From contig JAWWNJ010000131.1 in the NCBI GenBank assembly GCA_037176885.1, positions 558,001 to 622,000 of the forward strand: a stretch of 64,000 bases of DNA, written 5' to 3'. The notes under the pieces are model-generated. The model had not been told where the DNA came from, searched no databases, and saw nothing but the letters and a program-made list of their open reading frames with translations. The DNA comes from Favolaschia claudopus (taxonomy: Eukaryota; Basidiomycota; Agaricomycetes; Agaricales; Mycenaceae). Numbering within the stretch: position 1 is the first letter of the stretch; each line of letters opens with the position of its first letter. A program made the position numbers and the translations under genes. Below, one piece after another: positions 45,088-58,095 of this stretch.

Positions 45088-46535
45088 CTAGGAACCAAGC
45101 CGAAGAAAGACAGAAACAAAAGGAAGTGCCAAGAAGAGATGCAAGTGGCGGAGGATATTATGTATCTCGACCGAAAAGATTGAGACCCACATAACATTCT
45201 TCAGGGCGGAAACAGTGCTCTGGCATGTAGCGCGATGTTGGTGCCATGCCTGAATGGCGGCAGGATGGTCGTCCGCAGGTAAGTGAAGCCATCTGCAACG
45301 TAGAGATTGTTAGCCTTAGCCACGAGAGACAAAGCGTTAACCTACTTATCGCACATTCCACATAGAATCCTCTCCGCGTCGAACTTGCGCACTTGAGGGT
45401 CCTTGGTGAACACCGTGTTGCGCTCTTCGAGAGCGTAGACGTTCCTGATGGCACTGGCGCAGTCGATTAGCGGTTTATTTGGGGGAAAAGGTTCGCGAGG
45501 GAAAGATGAAAACGGATGCGAATCGGAGACTCACTTCTTCTTCGCCAGACAGCTCTTCCTGTGAGCATCCCAAGGAATACTGCAGTACGTCGAATTGGGT
45601 CGAAGCCGAATCCACTTGTCACAGGACGCGCAGAGAACCCGATACGCCTTCAAGATATTGTCGGTTAGCAAGGTGGATCGAGCGTCTGATACTAAGAGGG
45701 ACAAGACATACCTCAAATTGGGCGACATATATGTCCGACTTGAGATACTGAATGCGTTCTTCTTCGGTACGTTTCGCGCGGCGGCGCTTCGTGGGCGGCC
45801 CGCCATAGGGTGCATTCACAAGACGATGATCTATGGGTGAAAGGGCCACAGGCATAGACTGCGAACTGTTGTAGGTAGGGGTGGGACATGGGTGGCTGGA
45901 TGACTTGGCTTGATGTGGTGGAGGCTGTGGGTGCTGTTGCTGTTGTTGGGTGCTGAACGGCGGGTGTTTATCAGTGTGAATAAATAGAAAAATGAAATCA
46001 GCATGCTGCAACGTACCACACGGCGCGATGCGCGTCCCAAAGCTTCACTGTAAATGTAGCGCCTGCACTCCCATCTCCGTCGTCCTTAAACGACACAGAA
46101 CATCCACACGCCCCGCAAATGACATGGCCTGCTGTATACTCTGCAGCGGCTTCCGGAGGGATCTGCGCCCCAGGCGGAAGAACGAGGGGCTTGCGGTCGC
46201 AGTCGTCCTCGGGTGAAATCAGTTCCATCGGTGGCGTCTTGCGTTTGAGAGGATTATTTTGGGGAGGACCGAGTGCGGGAACATCGGAGTGAGTGGGTGA
46301 ACGAGACCCGCTAGGGAGACAGAGAAAAGAAAAGGTCGTCAGAAAATGCGATGTTTTCTCGGAAAACAATGAGCAGTAACATACGGTTGCTGGGAGGGCG
46401 GCGCAGGCGGCGTGGTGGCGCTGGAAGCACGTCAGCAGTCATTCCGGTAATCGAACCATCCGTTGGACAGCAGCCGACTATAAGACCCACGCACCTGTCG
46501 GGTTGCTGCTGGCGAGACTCAGGCGGCGTAGACAT
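45088..46535 (-). CDS. Protein with three Cys2-His-Cys domains
   Basis: Seven exons on the minus strand, 46495-46535, 46385-46420, 46017-46310, 45712-45952, 45535-45647, 45346-45453 and 45088-45292; together 1,038 nt, 345 residues, with every junction in frame. Three copies of one domain are visible: VICGACGCSVSF to LWDAHRAVC, VLCASCDKWIRL to PWDAHRKSC, and ILCGMCDKWLHL to AWHQHRATC. Each has C-x2-C, then Trp-x2-His-x3-Cys, presumably binding one zinc. A nuclear-type basic stretch (TKRRRAKRTEEER) and a Gln/Pro tract lie between domains 1 and 2. The neighbour 347 bp downstream has the same domain once, so they are tandem relatives. Function not known to me. Confidence 0.75.
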
Positions 46536-49500
46536 CGTCGCTGGCGTTAACAAAAGAGATGAAAGTCCAGGAGAAAAGACAAATGGGGGGTCGGGCGAAA
46601 CAGAAAACCGTTCAATGCGGCTTTTAGCTGGGCCGTCGGTCAGTCGGATTCAGTCCGTCATAGACTATCGGAGCAAATGAGCTTATAGAACATAAATTAA
46701 CAAACAAGGCACATACGAACAAGGCAAACCGGATCCTTGCCTAGGACAGATGGATGTCCGTGGCCCTTGTGGCGGACGGCTTTAATTTATAATCGAAGCG
46801 GAAGGAAAAGGATTCCTCAATTCTCATTCCAGGGCATACAACACAGACCTGACCTGACTCGGCGTGTATTAGACCGGTTCACCATGATTTTACTCCAAAG
46901 AGGCTGGGCGTGGAGACCATTCTATCATCATTTCATTCAGAGTCTTCGTTCGTTCCGCGATGCATACACACCTTCGCGCCGTATCTTTAGGTAACGAGCC
47001 CAATCGCGGGTCTGGCAGGGTTAGTTTGGTCCTCGGAAAGCCTCATTTTACCGCTCGGAATCGGCTGCATTGGCTACAGAATAGGGCGGCTGGTCGATCC
47101 GAAAGAGCTCCAGAAACCTTGCCGGAAACCAGATTTTCTTCCTCGAGAGATTACAGAGATCCTATAGCGAGACACCCTAAGGAAAAAATACTATCACACC
47201 TTTGGTTGGCGCTAATTCGAGCCCGATTTTGGCCTAAGAGGGATCGCATCGTGTCGACACCGGAATCCACGGTAATTTATGAGTCGAATCGCAACGGAAA
47301 CGGAGACTTTGTTCGACAGCAGAGACCATAACACGTTTGACAGACAAAGACACAGCTCCTTGGAGACTACGAGCCGAATGGCGGGGCGTTAATTAGCCTT
47401 TTTTTCAGGCGTCCATTACGGATGAGGTAAGGGGAGGTTGCAAAGAGTGTCACGCTGTGACCGTCGTTGTCGGAGTTCCAATCTAATTAGCCTTCCACAA
47501 TTCCTCTTTTTGGCAATTTTGACGTCCGAGGCGTAGCTTTGTATGCTTCTCCAAGTTTCGCCTTTGCTGTCGGATCATGCTGCTAGAGGATCTGGATCTG
47601 CGTGCTGCCGGATGTTTCGAAAAGAATTGATTTTGTCTGTCTATAAGTTGACCTCTCATGCCGGCGGTTGTTCGGGAAAGATAAGGACTTGCATGGTCAG
47701 AAATCGCGTCGCAAGTGGGAAGGTTTCGTGTAGAATAAATTGAAAATGGACTTGAAACTGTGCGTCTTAAAACCGTCAACGAATACTCACGCAAATTCCT
47801 CGTGATTTCAGATGGTCAATACACCACAGCAATTATTTATCAGAATTTCGAAACGGAAACCACGAAACCACGAAACCACGAAACCACGAAACAGCACCAC
47901 CGCCGGCGGAAGAAGAAACCCGCCCATTTCGGCACATGGTCGCCCATCTTCTAACTCGCTGTTCCACGTCCGAAAAAACCTGTCCCACAACAGTTTCTGA
48001 TGTCACAAATCCTCTTCTAGCACTCCGAAACCCATACGCAAATGATGTGTAGATGCCCGCATGACGCCAGATTATGTAGCACCCACCTCACTAAGCCGCA
48101 GAGAGTCAGGCAGGCAGGCACGCAACGCAACGCAGACAAGTCCATCCTCACGGCTTGTGATCTTGCTTCTTTGTCGCCGCGAGTCGAGCGGGCAGGCACA
48201 AACGGCGATAAGTAATAGGTAGGATCGAATTCGAATGAGCAAGCAACTCACTTCCGTCGTTGGTTATCCGCGTTTTCGATGAATCAGATTTTTTATCCGG
48301 AAGTGCAATCATAGCCCGTGCTAGGATCTCAATTTCGACTGATCCTCTTTCCTCGAGTCAACAAGGAAACTCCGAGCACTTTTAGATAGATAGATACGCA
48401 CGTTCTCGGAGAACGATCCACCGAAACAAACAAGGACAATAATCCGACGCTATTCGCATCAAGATTCCAGTTGGTGGCAGTCAAGTCAACCACCACAACT
48501 CGCCCCCGCCGTCGGCGAATGATCCCAGCTATAATCTGCCTGATAAATAAGAACACGAAGCACAATGTGTATCCGATGCACCACCGTTTGCGAATCCTAT
48601 AATACGTCACAGAATGTAACACAACGGCGTCTGTCATTGACGTTCGCAGCAGCTGGCACAATTGTCACCCCGCCTGAATGTTAAATTGCAAGATTAGTGG
48701 GTGACACTTCGATTTCACAACTTTTTCGAGTTCATTTACTTACATTTTGAGCAGAGATTCTATCTTCTGTCAGACCGGCGGCTTGATTATCATTCTACTT
48801 GTCGAATCGAGGTCGATTGGGATGGAAACCAACATCGGCGGAGGGGTTTGTTCTTCTCAAAGATATCATTTGACTGGACGAAGACTTGGAGTGAGCAACG
48901 CCGCAAAAAAAGCAAGAATCAACCCCAGTCTACCAAGCTTGTCCAGCGACTCGGTTGATCAACCTAGAGTCAAATCTTTGTGAAAAAGATTCCGAGAAAT
49001 CGCTGTTAATTATCCAGGCACTGAAGAAAGCTAGACCTAAGACTTTTGGTTTGTCTTCCTTCCTTTCCCTCCGCCACCCCGAGTCCGCGGTGTATGTATT
49101 GACTTTGATTTTGAAATATCGTCAAAAGTCTAGCTAGAATTCTTGATCGAAGGATTCGATCAAGGCTAGGTTGCCACTCTCCGTTAACCTCTATCCAGCC
49201 CGAGTGCTTGAGGGGCTCTCCAGGATAGATGTACTGTGATAATATCAGTTCCTGCGTATATTATAATAGAAGGACTAAATCTACCGCGTCTGAGCCGTCA
49301 TTTCATATATTCAGTAAAGCGGATAAGAAACAGCGTCAAATGGACTTTCTGTTCCGCAAAAAAATAGAGAGTAAGCATGCTTGATGCTAGTAGCAGCGGC
49401 CAGCATTAAACGCAGGATCATGTTCGAACAAAGCTTGGACTAACCTGGACGCGCTGAACCGAAATCCGAGGACAATGTGCAACACCCAAACATAAAGCGG

Positions 49501-49659
49501 ACGCGTTGCTGGATGAACAATGAATTTAGATCAGATGAGTTATTGGAGGAGAATATCGCCGTCAGTCTTTGAATCACTCATCATGCGTTTTAGGGCATGT
49601 ATCAGGAGTGAATTGGCTCCAAATGGTTTTTTTTTTTTTTTGCTCTTGAATTCCGCGCA
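46536..49659. other. Gene-poor region with small repeats
   Basis: No convincing gene. It holds a (GAAACCAC)4 microsatellite at about 47,849-47,884, a short caggcaggcaggcacgc tract near 48,103, and a 15-T run near 49,627. A 110-codon minus-strand frame at 48,329-48,661 has a hydrophobic stretch but no other support. Confidence 0.4.
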
Positions 49660-49667
49660 CTATACAG

Positions 49668-50030
49668 CTATTTAATCTCAAGTCGAGAAAATTCTTGAAC
49701 GACGGATTGTGACGAAGAAACTTGACCGTCAGTATCAGCCTGGATCCCTGAGGTAGCCGCCGCCGTTCTCACCTCGTAAACGTGTATGGAAACGAAGACA
49801 CGACAAAATGACACGCTCGTCCTTCCCACCTTCCACTTGCGTAAACTGCAAACTGGAAGCAAGAACAGATGCTCGTGTAGATGAGGTACTGTACATACCG
49901 TGACGGCTGCCAACGCCGTTCCATCCTTATTGCGAGACGCCGACGGACAACCTGTTAGACAATTAAAATGAAGAAACTCGTCAATCCAGTCACTAGACAC
50001 CGCACCTGGTCGAGCTCTTCCTTTGGTCAT
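49668..50030 (-). CDS. Possible small-exon gene, unrecognised
   Basis: Minus-strand splice signals are well formed here: an intron from GTGCGG at about 50,004 to TTGTCTAACAG, then a donor GTATGT near 49,900 with acceptor TTTGCAG, then GTGAGA near 49,772. The exons between them are short (e.g. LRKWKVGRTSVSFCRVFVS). No start codon, domain or family could be recognised, so it may equally be a chance frame. Confidence 0.25.
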   Translation of the reverse strand: MTKGRARPGAVSSDWIDEFLHFNCLTGCPSASRNKDGTALAAVTVCTVPHLHEHLFLLPVCSLRKWKVGRTSVSFCRVFVSIHVYEVRTAAATSGIQADTDGQVSSSQSVVQEFSRLEIK

Positions 50031-51784
50031 TACCTATTGCTGGCCCCCCGTTGGCCACGTTTGTCCAAGGACTACAATCCAGCTACAAACGGAATGAAGA
50101 CGAGAGGGACGCGTCAGCTCTCCCAGATCGAGCCCAACTGTCCAAGCTTTGACTCAGAAGAAGAGCGAATATGAAAGGCACCACCAAGGGACGAATGTCG
50201 GACCAACACACTTCCATGGAGCTCCGGGACACCCCATCCATCCACCCAGTATCACAGAACGCCCGTCTGCCAACATGCATCGCCCCTCATTCGAGTGTCA
50301 CCTACCAAATGCAGGAAAGAGCTAGCCCAAAGAAACTAAGGCCGGGCGCGCGCGGATGCCTGACAGACAACCTGGGTAGATAGAGGGGTTACTAGTCTCG
50401 TCTTCCTTCGCGGAACTGAGGATAACTAACTAGTACTTAGCGGCTGCGCGTCTCGGAGAGAGTCGGAAGTGAATGAAATGAAGATGTAGAACGAGAAGAA
50501 GAGCGAGGTGCGCACATCGGGTCACCTTGGCTGATAACAAGAATACTCTCTCCATTACAAGAGAGTCTGAACAAGCTCCGCCTCGGATTCTTGGAGATCA
50601 ATGAGCAGGTAGAGAGGCGATCGTACAAGGCGAAATGCGAAGGGAGTGCAAACTAGTGCGCCGACTGAGGTCATAGCCGTCGCACAAGCACGTCGCGCGT
50701 AAGGTACTCGCCGCGGAGGGACGCAGTCTGAACCACAAGGATCATTCGCCGACCACGAGGAAAGAGTCATCGGCTGCGAAAGACAGCGTAGCTTGACCGA
50801 CAAGAATCAAGGTAACCCCATGATATCCGTTGTTTTGCGTCCTATAAGTAGACCTAGCGAATATCAAAATGCAAGTTTAGCATGAGAGTTTATCGAATTC
50901 AAGAGAGAGAGAGTCAAAGGGCATCGATCGCCACCTTGCCTTGCTGAGTCGTTCTAGGAGACTGTGCATGCGGCACAGCCTGAAGAGCAATTCTCTTTCC
51001 CCAAGTTGGATGATCCACCCGATGGTATATCCGCTGTGCCGACGAACGACAGGCTTGACCTGGCTTGACGACTCGGACTTGCGCATATGCATATGCTTTT
51101 CATCTCGAGACAACTCAAAACGCCCAAGAATCACCCCTGCGTTCGAGTTCGCGTCAGAACCGGTAATTATTCAGAAGCATATGGTATGTATGAACGACGC
51201 GCCTTTCAAATGAACAACACCTACGGCTTGTTGAGTTCTGCTATAGTAAATCGAGCGCCACGATTATGGGCTGCAGTTCCGCCGACGCGCGGGTCATCGG
51301 GAACGAAGGGGACTAAAGAAAAGCATTTGATTCTTTCGCTGAAGTAGTACAATTTGCCATGAACACGGATGCAAAGCCGTAGAAACCGTTGGTTCGGGGA
51401 GGGCTTGAATTCGGGAGGATTCGGGGGGAGGACGAAAAGAATTTGTGGTCCGGCTTGGCGCGGGAATACTCAAGTCCAAAGTATGACCGCCGGGACGGGC
51501 AATCATGATGGTAGTAGTGCCGCTGATTGCCCTGTGTTGGCCGAGTTCAAACTGTCCATTTCAGGCTATTTTTAGGATTCTAGCTGACCTTAAATGAGGA
51601 CCTGGTCCTCGCTTTATCCCTTTGGAGGCTGGCCACCTGCGTCCGGACAAGAATTAAGGCATTCTCGGGGCCACAAAGAACCCGAATGGCCGGACGCTGG
51701 AAGGCGTGATTTCAGGAGTCTCAGAATCCGTGGAAAAGTTTTTTTGTTTCCGTCTTCAAGTTGGTGGTCTGGGAGGAACAATAC
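50031..51784. other. Gene-poor region upstream of the possible gene
   Basis: No convincing gene. Short minus-strand frames at 50,555-50,803 and 50,877-51,134 might be upstream exons of the preceding feature, but no in-frame joining was found. Confidence 0.3.
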
Positions 51785-53494
51785 TTAAACTCGGCGAGCA
51801 GTTGTGCCGGATAGCACTGTTTCTACAGATTCAGACCATTGTTTTCCTACTTGTAATATGAAACGACGACAGAGCCAATGCCATCCGCTTTTGCAAGTAC
51901 CGCCCCGTTCACCGCTGAAGAATACGTCGACTTCCATCCCTTCGATGCCTTCATCACGCAAAAGTCCGCATTTCTTCTTTTCTCCGTTCTGCTTCCCATC
52001 ATATCCATAACAGCCCCGACTCCATCTGGCCACCGGACGGTATGTATACCCAGCATACGAAATCATTTCTGCCCCACTACCAGCCGGTATACTGTGATAC
52101 GAACCGGAATGTCGGATCCTTGGAGGTGATTCGTCGGCCACAAACCTGAACGTTAGCAGGACATGGCTGTGTGCAGATCGCGGATGAATGTTTGAAACCA
52201 TGTAGGAGAGAATTTTGTAGACGCCTTGACGAATGGGACTCTCATGGATGCATTGTAACCGGTAGGTGTATTCGTGACGGAGAGGTATGCCTTCGAATTC
52301 GAGAGGGGCCATGGCACTCATGGGTACATGCCTGCCTTCCACCGGAGGATTGATTGGGTATGAAGAGGAATTGATACCACTGAAGGGGATGGATTTCGGA
52401 TCTATATTCAGGGGATGCCAATACGCGTCGAGCTCAGAATAAGCTGTCGCTACTATGGAGTGTTGTCGCTTTCCCTGGACGGAGATTTCACAAGTGACTA
52501 GCAAGTGATTTGACAGCAGGCGGGGCTTCAGCTATATGGATACATGAGGAAAGCAGCTGGAAGTCAATAAATTCGATTCGCTCACGTCTGCATCCGCACT
52601 CGGGTCTTCATAGGTTAATACAACTTGCTGATGTTGACTCCAGTCGACCAGTAGAAAGATGGGACCGCATGGCACTCCCAACGAGTAGATATGAAGGACC
52701 ATAAAGTGTCCTCTCAAATCCTTGCACCACCAAAGATCTTCCGAGAAATTTCCCGTCGGCATTGGTATACTGAAAACCTCCAACGATTCGACCTTGTGGA
52801 GATCGATCTCATAAATCGCTATCTTGCTTTATGCGACGGCATGAATATCCTCGTTCAAAATATAATCGCGAGGGACGCACGCACGCATTAGGCGAAAACT
52901 TTCCGGGCACCACAGCAATACGTACTTTCTTCCCTTGTTCAATCAAGTCCAACCCAATTGATCCCAGCGCCGACTTCTTCTGCCAAATACACCTCCCGCT
53001 CTGAACCTCATAAAGCCTGATTGATTCAGACTCGGTCTGCAGAATAGCGTGCGTCCCTCCAGGGATGAGTTGCATGCTGAATAGCTCGCTCGTGTCGATA
53101 CCAGGATGGAAAGTAACCTGGCGATGAATCGTCGGTGGCTGTATAGACTCTGGGTCCCATGTTTCCGGCCCACAGACTATTCGTTTGATCTCGTGCATAA
53201 TATCCCTCGTAGCGTATTCATCGAGCTCTGCTTCGGAAGGACGTCGAAGCAGACCTCGCGCAACGAGGTCTCGCAGGAGATGAACCCAGAGCTGCTTGGT
53301 CAGAGAAATTTGGTGGAGGAATTTATCGACCTGAGCGAGCTATTTGAATGCGATTTGGGACAGGCAAGATGACGCACCCTGGAAACCAGAAGCACAGTAT
53401 ACACATCGCAGAATGACAGGATATTGATCAGGAGATCTTCCCCTACTTCCTGTAGTGGCGCCATTGCAGAGCGCAGAATGGTCATCGACGCCAT
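51785..53494 (-). CDS. F-box protein, second subfamily
   Basis: Four exons: 53378-53494, 52885-53330, 52586-52826 and 51785-52531; 1,551 nt, 516 residues, all junctions in frame, introns 47, 58 and 54 nt. The F-box is at residues 15-55 (EDLLINILSFCDVYTVLLVSR, then KFLHQISLTKQLWVHLLRDL). Next comes GPETWDPESIQPPTIHRQV and a beta-rich region typical of this mushroom F-box subfamily (IPGGTHAIL, SGRCIWQKKS, EVFSIPMPTGNFSEDL, LLVDWSQHQQVVLTYE, AHSHVLLTFRFVADESPPR). Expected role: Skp1-binding adaptor of an SCF ubiquitin ligase. It is unrelated in its C-terminal part to the copies at 1-35 kb. Confidence 0.82.
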
Positions 53495-53794
53495 CGACGC
53501 TGTGGAAGAGTGATAAGTGGCTGTGCTGTAGATTTCGCAAGATTTTTCGTCGGGTGGCAGACGTCCTCAGCGGAGACAATCCGACTCTGTAAGATACACC
53601 CGCATCCCACTCACCGCGCCTACCATCCCCAAATCACATCCGAAAATCGATAAATAAAATAAATACGTTAAGCACACAATTTTATATTTGATCCACGAGT
53701 CTCCATCTCCCTCCTTCCCTCCCTCGACCATATGTAGATCGTCGTCTCAACCAGTCAGTAGATGGCACCCCGTACCCGACGTTGGCCAGTCCGA

Positions 53795-55652
53795 TTAGTA
53801 AGATAGCCCCGCTCCCGTCCCCTCCGCCTCGGACGCCTACGCAGCACATGAGTCAGTCAGCTCATGTATATCAAGACCCAAAACGTAACGCACCTCAGCT
53901 GCGCGCGGCGGAGGCACGTACTCCGTAAACCCAGCACTCGCATTCTCCACGACCGCCTCCGCCCCTGCGCCTGCAGCAGCAATAACACCACTAGTACTAT
54001 CCACCCCCATCATCGGCTGCGGTATCCCCTGCGCAAGCCCATGCCCCACACCACCAACGGGCATCCCCACCGCATAGCTCTCATACGGCGATATCCCCAT
54101 CGTCATATTGAACAACGCCATCCGCCTCGCGAGCTCCGCCGCCAGCGCCGCGTGCTGCGCGCTCACGCTCGCTAGGACGCTCGCGTTGTGTTCCGCTGCA
54201 GTGCGCGGGGGCGGCGGGCCTTTCCTACCTTGTGGCTGTTTGCCTTTATGTCTCGCGTTATTGTTAGTATGGTTTCCGCTCTTGGATTTCTCGTTGTTGT
54301 TGTGATTCGGTGCGCCTTCCCCTACCGCCGCACCCTCCTCCGCCGCACTCTTCCCCCGCTCCTTATCCCTCCCCTTCCCCTTCCCCCGTCCCTTCCCCCT
54401 CCCCCCACCCACAGCCCCCCTCTTCTCCCTCTCCTCCCTCGCCTTCTTCCTCACCTCCCGCCCCCTCTCCACCTTCTCCCGCATCTCCCTCGTCCGCCCC
54501 TCCTCATCCCACCACCCCGCCCCCAACGCCTCCCTCCCATGCTTATATATACACTTCGGCCCAAACTTGCATAATCCCACGAGCCAATACAGACAGACGT
54601 TCTTCCCCAGGCCGTCGCGCACGCTGCGACGGTCGGGCGCGTGCGAGAAGGCGCAGAGGGTGCCGCGCTTGCAGGAGGAGGTGTTGTAGAAGAGGCAGGG
54701 GGTGCCGCGGGCGGTGTGGAGGGCGTCGGAGGTGTCCGAGGCGGAGTCGTCGTCGAAGATTTCGGAGGTGGGGAGGGGGGTGGAGGTGGGGAGCGGGTTG
54801 GCGAGGGAGGCGGAGTTAGAGTCGTCGGCGATGGCGTCTTCTGTGGAGGCGGCAGGTGGTGGTGGAGGGGCCGCCGTATCGTTAGAGGTTTCGGCGCTGG
54901 GGGCTGCGTCCTCTGGAGGTGCAGATGGAGCGGCGGATTCGGACGCGGACGCGGACGCAGCAGTACTGGCAGCAGCAGCAGCGGTCTGTTCAGCTTCCAA
55001 GTCTTGGAGCGCAGTTTGCGCGCTGACATTGTCGGGAGCGAGCTCGAGAACGGTTTTGAAATCTGCAAGTGATGTCAGTGGGGTGCGATGGAAACGAGAG
55101 ACCAACGCACCGACAATTGCGCCGCGAAGATTGCCTCGACCTTTGCGAGCCATTGCACGGGCATACCGAGCCTCCACTAGTTTTGGGTCAAGGTTGAGAG
55201 CCGTCGAAGCCTGCTTCTCTGCATCTACGAATCTGAGAACGGATGAATATGCGATGATCGTAAGCAAAATACGGCCGCGCACTTTCCAAGATGAAGCAAC
55301 GCAGTAGCCAAGTCACATCGCGCAACGGGGTTTCCGCGCCACAGTCTACATGCCTCTGCAAAACATCCCGCCGCCGCCTCGTAGTTTTTTATTTTCATCA
55401 AAGTCACCCCCTGGATTGATTTCATTCGATTCTTCATCGAAGATGAAGGACAAGACGCACGAAAGCCTGCTTCTCAGTCGCGGACTGGTGCTTCTGGGCT
55501 GCTATTGCCTGGCGCTTCGCGGCGCGCTCTGCCAGCGCCTTCTCGAGAGTGGCGGTGTCTGGTGTCAAGACGACGTCGACGATGGCGTCGCCGTTGTCGT
55601 CTCCGGCGTCGTGGTTGGGGGTGGGGGTGTCGGGGCTGTCGTTGGCGGACAT
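53795..55652 (-). CDS. TPR and CCCH zinc-finger protein
   Basis: Exons 55461-55652, 55283-55410, 55111-55232, 53894-55062 and 53795-53836; 1,653 nt, 550 residues, all in frame with introns of 48-57 nt. The N-terminal half is TPR-like (NYEAAAGCFAEACRLWRGNP, AEKQASTALNLDPKLVEARY, FKTVLELAPDN). An Ala/Pro/Ser-rich acidic linker leads to two CCCH fingers, CLFYNTSSCKRGTLCAFSH and CLYWLVGLCKFGPKCIYKH, both C-x7-C-x5-C-x3-H. Then come a charged helix (EEGRTREMREKVERGREVRK) and a Gly/Lys/Arg-rich tract. RNA binding is likely. If the last intron is retained the protein ends slightly differently at 53837. The GC-rich exon 4 opens long false frames on the other strand. Confidence 0.82.
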
Positions 55653-57959
55653 TATTCTGGGCGTCTTGTGCAGCGAACAGTCGTAAGCAGAACTTGAAGA
55701 AGAAGCAAAAGAAGAAAGCTAAAAATCACGGGGTCGAGCGGGGATCTTGTTTATGTTTGTTTTTCCCGCCGCATTGTCGACGCGCGATGCGCACGCCACT
55801 CTCTCCTGCCTTCGACTTGTTTAACGCAACCCGACTCTCTTGCAGTCCTACGCGCGCCTGCGATTTCACCGCATTCGTCACTCAACTTGACTCTCGGCGT
55901 CTCACCCTCATCTTCACTCTCAAGATCTCAAGGTCTCAAGCTTGCAAAGCCCGCTGACCTCGACTTCAATCCTGCCGCTTTCAATCCCCTGCTCAAGCTT
56001 AAGTACTTACCCCATCTTCCCAACCCTCTTTTACTTCCCGTCCCACCACATCATCCGACGTCCTCGCGGCTCGCCGGTCTCACCAACCAGTCAACACCCC
56101 AGGCATCTACCTTTTGGTGCCGTAAGAGGCCTGTAAGGGCGGTTTCCGCGGTACAGAAGAACCCCCCTTAGAGGGGGTTGCCTCCGCGGTAGGTTTAGTC
56201 GTATATTACACAATTACTGCCGAATTAGGATAGCCGCAGCTTCCAAATTCGGACGCAAAGGCGTGACCCGTCGCTTACCCTCCCCCACCGCCCTTAGCCT
56301 TCCCGGCCAAGCCTGCCCGGCCCTCTTAGGTTCATATTACCAACATACTACTCTCATCCACTCCTTTTCACTCCTGCATCTCTGAACATGGCGTCTTTGC
56401 TACTCTTTTCCCACCTCCGCCGGAGCCTTCGCCAATGCCTACTCGTGGTACCAGCCCGCGCCATTTCCACCAATTCTATCTGCACATACTGCTAGGAGCC
56501 CATGTAGACCTATTGAATTTCTCGTATCAGACTTCAACATCACTCACAACTCCATATCGAAGCTACAGAAGGGCATATGATTCGGCGGAGGCTTTGTCGT
56601 AACCTCCGCCACAAGCTTTCTCGACGTCTGCGCTCTGCGCTCCACAGCCCATGCCCTCTTATAGCTCCATATTGTGTCTTGTACAACATGTTAAGTACTC
56701 TCCACCCCTCATAGAAGCGGCAAGATGCTCACTCAATTCGGCGGAGGATTTGCTCGGACCTCCGCTCACCCGCTTCAGTCCGACCTTCCTCAGCTTTCTC
56801 CTGCTGTATGATGCTATCCATCACTTCTATGGTTTTCTGTTGCTCCTTGCTCTATTCACTACGATTCTCATTCACCTACCTTCATCGGGGTCAGGCTATT
56901 GATTTTCAAAATTATCCTCAGCAACATTGGTGCTGCACTGGTACCACCTGTTTTCTATTCATTTATTCTGTCTATTGCACACTAATATGTCCATGTTAAT
57001 TTCATCTCCCCCAGCCTATGTTCAACAGTGCAACCAATCGAATCAATTTATACAGATACGATTTGGCGGAGGCTTCGGCGGAGGCCTCGCCTGAACTCTC
57101 GCTAATTTTTCTGCCCTTCAAAATGGTCAGCACGAACATCCAGTGTGAGTTACAGTGGCTTATCGCACATGAACAGGTTAATATCAATGTACTAGACACT
57201 GTTTTGACCTCCGCGAAGGGTCGGCGAAAGTTGGCGGAGGCTCCGAAATTTCCTCCGCCCAGGATTTACGACAATCTAGGCATCTTATGCTGCTGTTAAC
57301 ATTGTCTGAAATACAATTATTTGCCCTGTTTTCGTATGCTTGACCGCAAGAAGATGACTAGATGCAACAGTTCTCAATATTCAACCTATTCTTCATTACC
57401 CACATATTTCGCAAATCCGACATCTAAATCGCACAACCGGGAAGCAGAGAAAGCTCGCAGACTTCAGGAAGGAATGCAAGGTGACGCTGTGGCCGTCATT
57501 TCGGTTCTAAACACGTCAGAGCAATAGTTTGAAAATTCAGCATCACAGAATTGAACAATTCCGACGGCAAGGAAATTGAAACTGAGAGCAAGAGAGTTGC
57601 TGTAGGCGTATTCAGGGAGGCATTAGCTATGATCAAACACCTTCTACTTGATAGAACAGGATTCAATGTGCAGATATAATTCATGTTGTTGCGGATGTTG
57701 AGAAAGCTAATGGGAACTTAGTTGTCTTTTGGTTCGTTTCGTGCACAAGTTTTTCACAACGTTGTAAAATCAGAAATGAAATTCAGACATCTTGGGGCAA
57801 CATACTTGAACAATTTCCGGAGGAAGACTGACCCATCTCAAGAAACTGTTGTCCTACAAAAAAATAACCAAAAGGATCGACACTTATAATGGATCCTATT
57901 GGTGGACTGGATGGCGTAATCCGAGGGCGACAGCGCTCACCTATTATGTACTAGCTAAC

Positions 57960-58095
57960 CGACTGTGTCGGAAGGTGGTTCGGAGGTAAGGCGGAGGGTT
58001 GAGCGGAGGTTACGGCGGAGGCGGCGGAGGTTACGGCGGAGGCGGCGGAGGTCATCGGCGGAGGTCTGATGGCGGAGGTCAACGTGGCGGGTAGC
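57960..58095 (+). repeat. GGCGGAGG-rich minisatellite
   Basis: Dense irregular run of ggcggagg and cggaggtta units, with two near-identical 21-bp steps in the middle (ttacggcggaggcggcggag). It lies inside the large TIR element and has the same motif that is scattered through it. Confidence 0.7.

Noticed and set aside
48329..48661. Small membrane protein gene
   Set aside because: One hydrophobic stretch in an isolated 110-codon frame with no splice or start support.
54310..55307. Several long plus-strand frames opposite the TPR-CCCH gene
   Set aside because: GC-rich shadows; the minus-strand gene has spliced, in-frame TPR and CCCH motifs.
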